From positions 45,260,001-45,324,000 of the forward strand of contig OX419757.1 of the NCBI GenBank assembly GCA_948567375.1: a stretch of DNA of 64,000 bases, in the 5' to 3' direction. The notes beneath the pieces are model-generated. The model saw only the letters and a list, made by a program, of their open reading frames with translations, was not told where the DNA came from and did no database searches. Both the position numbers and the translations under genes were made by a program. This document shows, piece by piece, positions 24,920 through 36,454 of the stretch (its first letter is position 1; each line of letters opens with the position of its first letter). This DNA comes from Lunularia cruciata (taxonomy: Eukaryota; Streptophyta; Marchantiopsida; Lunulariales; Lunulariaceae).

Positions 24920-26458
24920 CTACGGATTCATGAAAGAAGGCCGAAACGACTCCAAGCGGTAGATAACAGACGGGTCAGACCTGGGGAAGGGAGGATATCT
25001 TTGTGCAAATGTCCAAGTGTTCTTCTCGTAGTCGTGAGTCAGAAGGACTCCATTCTTGAACTGAGGAACCTGTCTCCCAAGGGACGGTTGCTCTACATTC
25101 TGTGACAAAGGCTGGATACTGTAGAAGTAGAGATTGTCCCCTTGACCCTCACAGCAAACATCTTGCCTGCCGATGGTAAGATCATAGAAGTTCCCAGTGA
25201 ACAGATATAGCATCCCGAAATGCTGCAGTGGCATTTCTCGAACCTTAGTCCACATGTAGCGAGCTGAAGGCGCAGACTCATTGAGTTTGAAGAAGCACCA
25301 CGTTAGTTTGCAATACTCGTCCTCGCCCTGCATGCTGCAGCGACCTACGGTCATAAAGAACACGGTATTTTTGAATCTCACAATCTGAGGCAATTGAAGG
25401 CACCCTTCACTCTTTGGCAAGTTCGTTATGTCACCCCAAGTATCAGCCTCTGCATCGTATTTTCCCATCTTTGGATCGAGCAATGGCCACTTACGCAGCT
25501 CGGGATCGAAATCGTCTACTCTTGGGTACAGAAAGTAAAAACAATCATTACACGAAACTCTAGAGCTTATGAAGGGCAATGCATGTACGGGACCTCGACC
25601 CCACTTCCATGAACGAGTTTCAGAATCGTACACAGAATACACCGAGAACGTGTGACCTTCGGATTTATCTCTCAAGCTGCCAGATACTGACCGCGGAACA
25701 GATGTAGCGAAGAGCAACTTATAATGTGTATCCTCTGAGTTGACAATCACTCCTGCTAATCTCAAATACCCGTCACTGTGTATAAGATACTCGGACGAGA
25801 TGAGAGGAAGGTCCAGTCCTTTCATTAGCATGAGTGCAGGGTTACAGATTATCAAAGACAGATCTGAATTCGGATGAACGTCACAGTAGCATGTATAGAA
25901 CATCAGCCCAAGACTCCCCGCGGTTGTGCACCGGAAGCACGGTGAACATTGTCTGCCATTCGAGCAAAAGAGATTCAAAGACATGAAAATAAGACCCACG
26001 TCAATTTTAGTCCACTTGCTCTGATCCGGTCCAAGAGTCATGAGAGCCGCATCCTTTTCAGACTTTTCTTTAGAGGGCATGAGTACTGGAAAGCTTGTTT
26101 GAGATCGGAAGTTTGCAGGGGAACACCATTCTCTGCACATGATTCCCAAGTTCCATCGCTTACACACACGTCGCCATCTCATAAGATCCTGAAAGAAAAC
26201 ACACTGCATGATCTTCTCCAATATCTCCTCAGGTATATACCAATTTCTCGAAGCATCTATGTCAAAATCCAGGAAGCGGCTCACTCTATTCTTTCGTTGA
26301 GACACGATTTCGTCCAGTCCATTGTAAACTTCATAGCCGCCTACATATCTCGTCCTAGAACTTTCACCATATCGGGCCACAGTGCCTGCTCTTCTCTTCC
26401 TTTCTGAGCTCGAGCCAGCGGCTGCCATGGGGTAATTCGGCATCATGTAAGGTTCCAC
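24920..26458 (-). CDS. F-box protein with kelch-like C-terminal half
   Basis: A single-exon 512-aa protein. After a basic N-terminal tail (KRRAGTVARYG, about residues 21-31) comes an F-box at about residues 73-117: YIPEEILEKIMQCVFFQDLMRW followed by the RRVCKRWN signature and EWCSPANF. This module binds SKP1 in SCF ubiquitin ligases. The rest has repeated hydrophobic-aromatic strands including VYDSETRSWKWG, YDAEADTWGDI and a late NTWTF, the pattern of kelch-type blades that would recognise a substrate. The start at 26458 precedes a clean open frame and the length fits plant F-box/kelch proteins (350-520 aa). The substrate is unknown. Confidence 0.88.
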   Translation of the reverse strand: MEPYMMPNYPMAAAGSSSERKRRAGTVARYGESSRTRYVGGYEVYNGLDEIVSQRKNRVSRFLDFDIDASRNWYIPEEILEKIMQCVFFQDLMRWRRVCKRWNLGIMCREWCSPANFRSQTSFPVLMPSKEKSEKDAALMTLGPDQSKWTKIDVGLIFMSLNLFCSNGRQCSPCFRCTTAGSLGLMFYTCYCDVHPNSDLSLIICNPALMLMKGLDLPLISSEYLIHSDGYLRLAGVIVNSEDTHYKLLFATSVPRSVSGSLRDKSEGHTFSVYSVYDSETRSWKWGRGPVHALPFISSRVSCNDCFYFLYPRVDDFDPELRKWPLLDPKMGKYDAEADTWGDITNLPKSEGCLQLPQIVRFKNTVFFMTVGRCSMQGEDEYCKLTWCFFKLNESAPSARYMWTKVREMPLQHFGMLYLFTGNFYDLTIGRQDVCCEGQGDNLYFYSIQPLSQNVEQPSLGRQVPQFKNGVLLTHDYEKNTWTFAQRYPPFPRSDPSVIYRLESFRPSFMNP

Positions 26459-29175
26459 CAGTCCCGACCTGGTGTAAACAAGACCAACTGAAGCTCTGGC
26501 CAGGAGTAAATTGTAAAGGGAGAGCGCTTGAGATCATGAGCACCTAAATATGCAGCCCGCGAGTCAGGCTCAGGAGACACATTTGATCATGATCAGTCAC
26601 TCCTCAATCTTCCCTCTCTCATTGTGGAGAAACAACTGATCAATTTCATAGACTACAACCAGGTCACCATTGTGTGTATATATCTCCATGATCAATATAC
26701 ATCAAAGTTACATGTACGATTGAGTAATTACGACGAATAGTGTTAGTACTTATAACTGTTACTATAAGTACTAACACAAGTCTATCAAAGGCAATAATGG
26801 TCGACGACTTCATGTCTTCTGATATATAGTTATATTTATTCAGGAGGAGAACACAAGACTTAGCGTGTGTATGGAACTTGCCGGAAAAGAACTATCGATC
26901 GCTGCGTATCCAACTTTGGGATGTTAAAGTTGAAGCAAAATACCATTGCGTTTGAGATGTCCTGGATGAAGGTAAACTAGCTTTCAGGCTTTTGTTCGTG
27001 TAACTGAGCACAGAAGACACATTGAATTCAGCGCACGGTCACCTGTCATTACTGTTACCAAGACACAACAAGATGTGTAATCTCTTTACGGTAAATGATT
27101 TGTTTTATCGGATCAATCATTGCAATGTACATCCAACCTTCAGTTAGAGATGGAGACTGGTTTACCATAGATTGACCATTCGTAGTAAAAAGAATTATTA
27201 GTTGATTATCTCTAATTTCTTGATTATATAAACTGGAGAATTTTGTGATCAATAAAGATGGTATTTCATTCAATATTGCTTTGCTAGATACTGTATTTTT
27301 ATGGTGTCTTTAGGATGGTCGTGGAAGTCTCTCCTCTGAACCCGGTTGTAAAGAGATACTTAGCCTAATAAATGATTGTGTCCAAATAGCTTAAACTCGT
27401 ATCAACTTGGGATATAATCTTCGTAAATACTGACCAATTACACCCAGCCAATCTGAAAGACTGCATGTTCCCACTCAAAGCGACTAATAAACTCAAACAC
27501 AAGAACCAAATCCATAGCCTCAAGCAGTTCAAATAGTAGAAAACGATGAAGTAAATGATCGGAACTGGAGACAAATTTATCTTGAGATATTGAACTGTTT
27601 GCATCCCGAGTGGTAAAGAGAAACATAATGTTGTTTTCTCGCAAAGTTAACGAGTTCTGGAGTTTCAATGCTTTCAGCAACAGTGTATTGTCTTCTTCTG
27701 CCTTGGCACTTGATGGCTGGTATCTATAGAGGCTAAATTCCGTTTAGAGTTTCATGTTTACAAATAGCGGATTTAGAGGTGATGCAACACCTGAAGAAGC
27801 AAAACCGTCTTTGATTACTCTGTTATCCAAATTTGAGTAAATATAGGTCCGACTAGAAATGTTGTCTTGTTGACGGTGCTTGTTCCAGAATCAATCAAAT
27901 GATAAAGCCCATAATTGTACTTGCTACTGGGGAAACGAATCTGATAGGAGGATCAAAGTTCTGGACCATACATCGTCTCATTCTTCTGTGGTTCTTCGAT
28001 TCAGTGAGTGTAAGATGTTATCCTTCCCACTCGATCACACAGTACATTGATTGGAGTAACACTCGCCGGATGAGTACATGAGGAACGTCTTATCATGCTC
28101 TTGGACCAAAACTCCAGTACCTGCTGTCCCACCAGAAATCCTACACATTGCTGGATACACAAAGTTTAGAAGACTACATCCGCATTGACACATCGTTGCT
28201 TACTGAAATGGTGACATCCAAATTTTGCAAGTCAGTTCTCATCTCCATTAGACCCTAGCTGATAATTCATGTTTTGGGTGAAGGAATGAACGATTTGAAT
28301 GTCGCAATGTCACTTCGAGTTTTCTCTTGAGGGTAAAAAGTTGGGAGTCCGGAGTGAAGAAAGTGCTTAGTTGTCTTCTAGGTGGCTGGGGAAACGACCT
28401 CGAACAATTATCGACGTTCACGAACTCTGATGGGGGTCCACGATCTCAGTGAACGGGACCGAGTATGTACGATATTTTCACTCCCAATTTTCTCCTGGCT
28501 AACTTCCCTTCTATCGGAGGGCCTTGTTTTTTCCTGTCCAGAGCACTTGACTTGTGGATGACTCATGCAACCACCTCTTAAAAGATTGATATCTTTCCTG
28601 TCAGCATTTCTCGGTAGACATTGCCTCTCTACCGCATCAACATGAGGGACTTTGGACCCGTAATCTGCAAATTTTCGATGTCATAACTTGGCTTGCTACC
28701 TGCGATTGCGCAGAAGAAGCCCCAGATGTTAGCTGGAGCGAGAAACTACAATTTTATAATTCATAGGTACCTGTACAATCAAGAGACGAGCATGGTGGTG
28801 AGCGGCATCCACAAGAAGCATCTCCCTCTCCATACGGCTATGCCATCTAAATTCCGTAGCCACCGAGTCCAGTATTCGTCCCCAACCCCGTAATGAAATC
28901 TTTAAGCTTCCCTGATTGCTCGATGGAGCCAGAGCAGATAACCCTGTCTTACAATAAGAAGCCTCGAACTGAAGGCGATTTGTAACTACAGAGCAGTCTC
29001 GTATCGCTCCGAGGAAGTTATTTCAACTTCATGTAGACATCAACAGGTCATAAAACTCCTCAAAAGACTCTAAAGAGACCAAGAAGATTAACGCAACGTC
29101 AATCTTCTACCAGAGCTCAAGTTCTTCGACACTGTACAATTTGCCAAGATCTTCTGGAATTAAGCCCTGGTAAAT
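26459..29175. other. No gene recognised between the F-box genes
   Basis: Contains the upstream region of the first F-box gene and an inverted repeat at 26740-26777. Short frames such as 27365-27680 on the minus strand have no recognisable domain. Confidence 0.5.
26740..26777. repeat. Inverted repeat, 15-bp arms, 8-nt loop
   Basis: Arms 26740-26754 and 26763-26777 are exact reverse complements (GTGTTAGTACTTATA and its complement). It lies about 280 bp upstream of the F-box ATG at 26458. It may be a foldback or a small hairpin; function is not known. Confidence 0.85.
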
Positions 29176-30276
29176 TTACAGGACAATGTCCAGCCTGGGC
29201 TGCCAGAGGAAACTACAACCTATGCAATGTAAGTCCTCTATGCAAGAGACGGACGACCACGTCGATTTCACCAGGTCGTATAGAATGAGGGTTCTCGAAT
29301 GGAAGCATCCAAACCCTACAATATCCCCTTCAGCATCAATTTGAAAGGTATCCTTTCTTCTATCTAGCTCGACGGTGAAAGTTTCTGGCATGGTAGCCAC
29401 CCACTCCCAAGTGTCGAGCCCATTATCAAACATCCACAAATCCACAAGGGGGTGCGGCGAGCTTCTTATCCACGTCCCGTTCGCCAGCATAAGAGCACCT
29501 TTGTAATGGAAAATATGTTTGATAACAAGCTCCTCATGATCATCTTGAGGAAGCGGGACTTCGATCAGCTGATCCCTGACGACTTTGAACAACTGGTCTG
29601 AAGGGGCAAGGAGATAAACGTCATCCTGTACAAGCAAGGCGGAATTTACTCCTCGTACGTTCGTACTAATTAAAGTCTCGGAGACAGCCCCCCAACAGTT
29701 CCTCAACAGATCGTAGACGAATACTCTTGTAAGTTTCCCGTCTCCAAATTGCAGAGCCACCACCTTGACGTTGGTGGGGTTCTCAGACACCTTCATGGTC
29801 ATAGGGAAATGCCACCCTGCAACTACGAGCTGATCCTCCAATTTCGGCATAGGAGGCAGCTTCCTTTGCGTTCGATTCAGCGGATTAACGAGAAAGTTAA
29901 CGCTCGAATCTCTTCCTCGCAGCAAAAACACCCCGGCATTCGCAGCAGAAATAGTAAAGCCATTCCATGTTTGCGAAAATTCTCCAAGAACGTGCCATTT
30001 CTGCACGTCCAGACCTCCGATGGTGAATTTTCCAGAAGTCCTCAAAATACAGCATGGTGGGCGACTGCACACCAGAGGCGTAGACTGAGCTAAAAACCTC
30101 GGATCCGATAGCAACGACATCCATGATCGACTGACAGTCCGAAGCCGAAGATTACTCCACCATGGCAAGCACTGAAGGATTTGAGGCAGGATCTCATCAG
30201 GTAACCTCTCCCACACCTCCGAATCCATACCGTAAACCTTCTCCTCCTCCTTCTCAGTGCACATCATAGTCGCCAT
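29176..30276 (-). CDS. F-box protein with kelch-like C-terminal half
   Basis: A single-exon 366-aa protein. The F-box lies at about residues 21-62: VWERLPDEILPQILQCLP, then LRLRTVSRSWMSLLSDPRF, with the Leu-Pro start and the Arg-x-V-S-x-x-W core expected of SKP1-binding F-boxes. The C-terminal 270 residues carry kelch-like strands (FVYDLLRNCWGAV, WMFDNGLDTWEWVATMPE, LILYDLVKSTWSSV). It should act as a substrate adaptor of an SCF ubiquitin ligase. It shares its type and orientation with the gene at 24920-26458 but is not a close copy, so these are separate family members rather than a recent tandem pair. A TATA-like element lies about 320 bp upstream of the ATG. Confidence 0.9.
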   Translation of the reverse strand: MATMMCTEKEEEKVYGMDSEVWERLPDEILPQILQCLPWWSNLRLRTVSRSWMSLLSDPRFLAQSTPLVCSRPPCCILRTSGKFTIGGLDVQKWHVLGEFSQTWNGFTISAANAGVFLLRGRDSSVNFLVNPLNRTQRKLPPMPKLEDQLVVAGWHFPMTMKVSENPTNVKVVALQFGDGKLTRVFVYDLLRNCWGAVSETLISTNVRGVNSALLVQDDVYLLAPSDQLFKVVRDQLIEVPLPQDDHEELVIKHIFHYKGALMLANGTWIRSSPHPLVDLWMFDNGLDTWEWVATMPETFTVELDRRKDTFQIDAEGDIVGFGCFHSRTLILYDLVKSTWSSVSCIEDLHCIGCSFLWQPRLDIVL

Positions 30277-30595
30277 AGCAAATTTTACTAACCTTTAAAA
30301 CACGATTGTAAGGCGACAATCGGGAAGATAACTAGGGATGGGGAGGACGAGAGAGGACGGGGACGATGGATGGAATTAGCTTTAGGGATGGGGGCGGGTA
30401 CGTATGGAACAAGGACGACGGACAAAACTACCTGACGAATGGAATTCTCTCCGGGAATGGAGATTATAGACGAAACTGGCTTTGGGGATTATAGACAGAA
30501 CTGCCTTTGGGAATATCTTTGGGAATGAAGACGACGGGTGGGTAGGGAGTTTTTCTGCCGCCTGTCCATCATGCGCGGGATTTACCCTAGTTACA

Positions 30596-30612
30596 GCTTA
30601 TATAAATTAAGT
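30596..30612 (-). promoter_or_regulatory. Candidate TATA box of the F-box gene at 29176-30276
   Basis: The plus strand reads GCTTATATAAATTAAG here, so the minus strand presents TTTATATAAG about 320 bp upstream of the ATG at 30276. The intervening 30300-30540 is purine-rich with repeated GGGAATG and GACGA words that would lie in the 5' UTR or core promoter. Position and sequence suit a TATA box, but the transcription start is not known. Confidence 0.4.
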
Positions 30613-30619
30613 CGCCCGC

Positions 30620-33600
30620 TTCACACCGCCATTCATAACCCGTAAGCTACAGACTCATCGTTCCATCCGCGAAATCCCATCTCCTCCACTTCTTCAAGCA
30701 AGTTAGGACTAACATCATATTCCAGTGTTGTGCAAATCATCGGCTCATACACCAGATAGCTTCGCCTTCTCCCCTCACGACATTTCCCACAGGAACATTC
30801 ATAAGTTCGACGGCGAATTACTCATCCTCTGTCTTCTCCACTCGCTCCAGTTGCAAACTCATTACCATGGATGAATGAGCCCTGACCTAAAGCGAGTCTG
30901 GTTCAGTCAGGTGACCCCGGTCAGGTCAGGTACATCAACTGTTGCACGCGGAGTAACCTGAAGGCGGTGAAGTGTGAATATTTGGAGATTGATCCGTCGT
31001 TGAGTGGATGGATGGATTCATGGTGCTCGGGATTTACCCTACCGGGACCCCATTGTGACATTTCCCCACACCATTCCAGGAAGTTCTGTTCGAGCAGTCC
31101 GGCCACAGGATACCAGTCAGCGAAACAAGATACCACTCGTGATACAGTCGCCTAATACGTCACCAGCAGTGTTAACGTGCATCCAACCGCGACGCCAGCG
31201 GTAAACAGATTCCCCAATTTACGCAGCTGGTTGTCGGTGAGTTCTCCAGTTTCACCTTCTTGCGCGCTTGGACGTTCGGATAACTAGATTTTGATAATGT
31301 GGGACCGGTTAAATAACTGCATTAGGCTTGAAAGGGATGCGGTTGAAGGTTAGGGTTCGCAGGAGGCCACCAGTCGGGATACCTCAAAACGAACTTGTCC
31401 CTGGCGGAGCATCGGTAAAGATTGTCCATCACCGGCCGATTTTCGCGACCTCATTTCTGTATTCGTAGTAACGTTTGAGAACATCATCTGCTGTTTACTG
31501 CCATAAATTATCTCGCAACCGGAACTAGTAGCCGGTGAGCCACGAACAGAGCGGTAAGGACTGGCATATACGAGAGATTCCGTCCTGGTTAGAAGAACAT
31601 ACCGGCATCAGCACCTTCACGAGCCCCGAAACGTCAACAAACTGTATGACATCGAGTATTCGTGGATAAAATATTCAGCACTTTTGCTGTCCACACTTCC
31701 TTCAGTGCCGCTTGTGCGATCACGTTGTGCCCGATAGCAGAGCACCTTGGCGATGACGTCTGAAGAGTGTGCAAACTCGTAATTCCTTTTAGCTTTTTCA
31801 AGCGGGAGATTGAGATTCTCATCGCACCGGCCAGCGGCTTGTGACCACCACCTCCACCACTTTGGTATTTTAGTCTCTGTATTGAATTACTTTCTTACAT
31901 GAGCTAGTTGGAACGGGGGAGTAGAAGAGGGAATAAAGAACGGAGAGAGTCTTAGTGTGTGAAGAATTAGGGATTAGATGAGAGGCAGTCGTAACATCTA
32001 GTCAGCGAGCGGAAAATGAGCAGAGAGTTCCAGACACACAGATGTCATGTCATTTGCCCAGGGGATTCTTATTCCAAGAAAATCTCGGGTAAGGCTCTTG
32101 GCAGATTTCGAGGATTGTAGATTCGCTTTCATGTGGAGGTCTGTTTCAGAACGCTTCGTGTCACCATTCCAGACGTTCATGAAATGTCTTGCTAGGATGT
32201 AGAACAAACTCTCCAGCTGTCGGGTTCTGACCTCCATGTAGAGAAGATAAGATCAATAGCTCTCGGCATCTTTCTAAGTTGGAGTGATTAGCACGATGAA
32301 AGATTCAGATCTCTATGGCCTTCTTGACTTCACTTTGTTCATGATGTTATTCCTGAAGATGAATCCATACAGTGCTCACCTGGCAACTTTTACCGCTAGC
32401 TATTCCGTTGCAGACCAGTTACTCAACGACTTTCCCCTTGCAATAATCCCTTTCACCGAGCAACTTTTCCTCCTCCTTCAGTAACGCAGCCTATTTTTGA
32501 TGCGCCAGGGCTCTATTCTTTTGCTGCTTGCGTCGGATCAGGGTCCTCGCCATCAAGTGACATCGAAAGGAATCACATGGAGGAAAAATGTAGAGTCAAC
32601 CAGCCAAGTGAATACCGGTAGGTAGCTTAAAGGCATCCATCAGAGTCGAAAACAAGGCAGGTTCTTGTGCTATGAAGTTCTTGCTACCTGAACAAGGTTT
32701 CTCGGCGAAGACTCTAACAATGGTCAACAAATCGAAAAGTAGATATCGTATCAACATTCTTCAAGGCAAGATACACACAGAACTTGGGTACGTCAGACCT
32801 GGATTGAGATCGAAAGTCAACTGGAATTTTCTTGCAGAACGGGGAGTGACGATAGGTGCCCCTAATGTCGTAATCTGCAGTGTTGAGTCCTTTTACCCAC
32901 CATGAAGGTTTAAGCCACCAGCCATGGAGTTTTCAAATGTGTAGTTTGACACTTTAAACAAAAGTGTTACTGTTACTGACCTGAATAATGTAGAAATTCA
33001 ACTTTCAAGAGACATGGAGAAGGAATCAGAGAGGGTTGGTCACGCCGTTGCTCACACTTGAGTACGTCTCTGTCCCTGGATCTGAATTCGTCTGACGAAG
33101 GTTCTGCTTTCCACGATGCTTCTTCCACAACTCGGTTATTGCAAAGCACAACATCCTTCCCTACCGCCTAGGATACTCTGTCTTTAAACGTGTAGTGATC
33201 TGATTATTGCAATTCACCGCCACCAGTAAATTTGTAAAGTTACTTTGGCCTAAAGATCATGATGAAAGATCGGTGTAGACTAGGCCAACTCCAAGTTAGC
33301 TGTTGGTAAAACGAATGATAGGAGACTGAGGGAACAAAAGCGTAGGCTGGTCTAATCACTTCTGTTGTTGAAGACAGACACTAAGGTGATTGGATCTGAC
33401 CACTGTAGCTGTTACTTCCGTGCGGAAGGGGTTATGTTCTGTACTCTGCTCCCTCAGCTGCGATACTGTTGACCAAACACGCGATATTGTTAAGCTTATC
33501 AGTGGCGACTCGCTGCCTCGTGTAACGTAACAGCTTGATCAATCGCTGTACATGCCCCCAGATCTCACCTCTAGGAGGATTCCAAACTTGTGCTGCGGAC

Positions 33601-35420
33601 TGTATCTTCCATCCTAAGCCAGCATGCATGTCAAATGCCGAGTATACCTGTTGTCGGAGACATGCGCTGCTTCCCGTTTTTGAAGATCGGAGTTACCATT
33701 GGTTATGCGTGTTAATCTTCACTCCAACTTATACGCAAAAGGTCAAAGTATTTGCTTCCATATGATCCAGGATGCTGTGTAATGTCTTTTGGTCTTTCCC
33801 CTGAGTCTTTGCTGTGGGTATTCCTTCCTCAACTGCCGGTGACTTCTGTTCATGTATATCACGGCCGAAAGATTTCCAACTCATCTCCGCAGACGTTACA
33901 CCAGTTCATTCAATAGGAGAATGCGAGAGTCGCTAACCCAGTACCAACTATACAATCGTCAGTATCTTCGAGCCTACGACCGCTGGAGCAGTATCCTTTT
34001 GTTCTTTCTGTAACCAACCTCTGATCTCTCCCACTACGTGATCCTCGCATATCATTAAGAAGAATGCTGACCTCCTGTCATGTTTCAAATGGACGTACAT
34101 GACTCACGTCCAGACTCCACTTCCACAGCGGTGGCACAGTGTAGCGACGCATTAGTGGGGAGTAACTGGAGAGTCACTTCATGTTGGAAGATGAACACAC
34201 CCCGGCTCAGAACAACCAGCTCAAGAATTACACAGAAGCATTGATAAGATTCGCAGAAGCAGAAAAGCATTGGACTCACTTACGCAATCCACACATGTGT
34301 GCTGCAGAGTCATAACAGTTTGCTATCTTCGACGAGTTAGACATGATCCCCTTTCACATGTCGTACTGATCGTACTGTACGTGCTCTTCTCACTAAGCTA
34401 CCGAAGGTGGATGTCATTCTGCGCTGTGAATTTGTTACCTGACTAACATTTATGAACGGAGGAATCTACTTACGAGAGATGGATCCGAGAACACATGAAA
34501 CTCCTCTGCAGAAATGCTAAAATTACGATAGCGTTCATCGTCGAGCAAATTTCACAGAATCGAGTACCGTCAACCATGCGTAATTTCAGACAACTGTAGG
34601 GACCTCTAAGGCTAAGAATCCCATGACCCTAAGCATTGTGTATTAAAAATGAACTCTCAGGACGACTCTGGATGAGCATCGATCGAACTTGTACCTTCCT
34701 TCGAGAGATGAAGATGAGGTGAAGATGACATCTAGGCATCTACAACAACGGAGAATTCCATGAGCCAGGTCCAAAGAACAGCCATCTGACTGTGCAGTAC
34801 GAGGCAATTTTTTAATGGCTGAAATTGCTCTTAGAAACAAATTCTGCATCTGGCGGCATCGACGGATGGATGAGATTTTCTGCCGACGCTGACACTAAAT
34901 GTTGAGCTTCAGTGGGCTAGGGGAATATTGGTCGTCAACTCAGTCGCATAATGTGTATTTAAAGGAGATGCCCACGACCTCCAATCCGCGTAGTCCCTTC
35001 AAGCGTGAACTTCCTGTGAGAACTGCATTAGTCAAAATCATGCGGTCGCGCTTATGCTACAATGCCCTGCTTTTCCGTCACACTCCGGTCACATCTGCAC
35101 AAATTGCGACATCAAATTTCAGCGGCTGGAATTCAAATAATTTTGAAGAGTGGATAGCTGGGGATGACAAGGATTTCTCGTCGTATGTAAGCAGAGAAAG
35201 ATCTGGGAGATAGCATCGTATCACCTGTCCTGCAATACAGTCGATGTAGAAGCTACTTTCCCATCTTCTTTGACTGTGAATACATATTCGCTTTGTTAAA
35301 GGAGATTCCTTGTGTAAGCTATTAGGACGTGTCACAGTAAGCCTATCTCATGAACCGGCGATAATAGTCTCCCAGCTGTCCGTTTCTTAATCACGTTGTT
35401 ATTTCTAAGTGGTAAAGCAT
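30620..35420. other. No gene recognised; right end of the genic island
   Basis: Composition is like the genic part, but no frame shows a recognisable domain; the longest are 34899-35213 (+), 31998-32237 (-) and 33432-33629 (-). At about 35440 the sequence changes abruptly to very AT-rich DNA. Confidence 0.45.
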
Positions 35421-36454
35421 CGCGGGTCATTCTAAAAAACCATGGACATTAAATGAAAATTATAAGTTTATAGATAATTTATATAAATATCGAATATAAT
35501 AGAATAAATCCTTATTTTTTAATTTTATTAACTTTAGATATATTATTATTATAAAATAAGATTGAATAATGATATCATTAGAATTAGAATGAATTTTTCA
35601 TGATGATATTAAATAAATTAATATCATAAGCAAGAATATAAAAATTTTTTAATTTCTCTTAAAATAACAAAATTTTCTTATAACTATTCAAAGTAATGTG
35701 ATTTATGTATTTTAGAAGAATTAAAATTTTTGCAAATATGTATAAGATAAAAAGATATGCAAAATTAAGAGAAGTAAACAGAAAAATTGAAATATATCAT
35801 ATTATAATAACAGAAAAGTTAAAAATAAATAAGATTTTTTAAACAATTATAATTCCTAAATATATTTAAATGGCTACAAAATATTTTGATTCAACTCAAA
35901 AGAAGATTCATCAAGAATAAATTTATAATTTGATTCCATTTTTAAATTACTATATCATAAATTTTTATGTCTATGTTAAGATGAATGTGCACAAAAGGCT
36001 ACATGGTATATCTTGGAGAAAAATAAAAAATACAAAAATATGAAGAAGTGCAAATAGAGAAACTGAGCAGGAAGTGCAAGCCAAAGGGCCCAAAAGCCAA
36101 ATGAAAAAAAATAGTCCAAGCCATACATGGAAAAATAAACAAAGTAACAAACATCTAAATGGTATGATATAGATCCTCCAAAGGTATGTATGTCTGGTAG
36201 ATTGGGGGCAGGGTTTAGACTTGTCCGGAGCTCATATTACTATTGTTTGTCAATGAAGACACAATGCATGTGATTGCTATAAATGGCAAATACCCATTGG
36301 TAAAAGTAAGAGGTGAGCATGGTTGACAAGATAGCTAATACACCTCCACCTTTGCACAGAATTCCATGTTGCATTGTGAAAGAGACCGTCAAATTGGTGA
36401 TGGAGATGGCCAAAAATCTCCACCACCAATTGGATAAAGGTGTTGGAGATGAGT
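35421..36454. other. AT-rich DNA bordering the retrotransposon nest
   Basis: Almost pure A/T to about 36000, then unassigned sequence to about 36450, where the similarity to chromovirus integrase begins. The minus-strand frame 36240-36488 overlaps that boundary and is not a gene. Confidence 0.5.

Noticed and set aside
29176-30276. Recent tandem duplicate of the F-box gene at 24920
   Set aside because: The two proteins share the F-box/kelch type but little residue identity outside core motifs.
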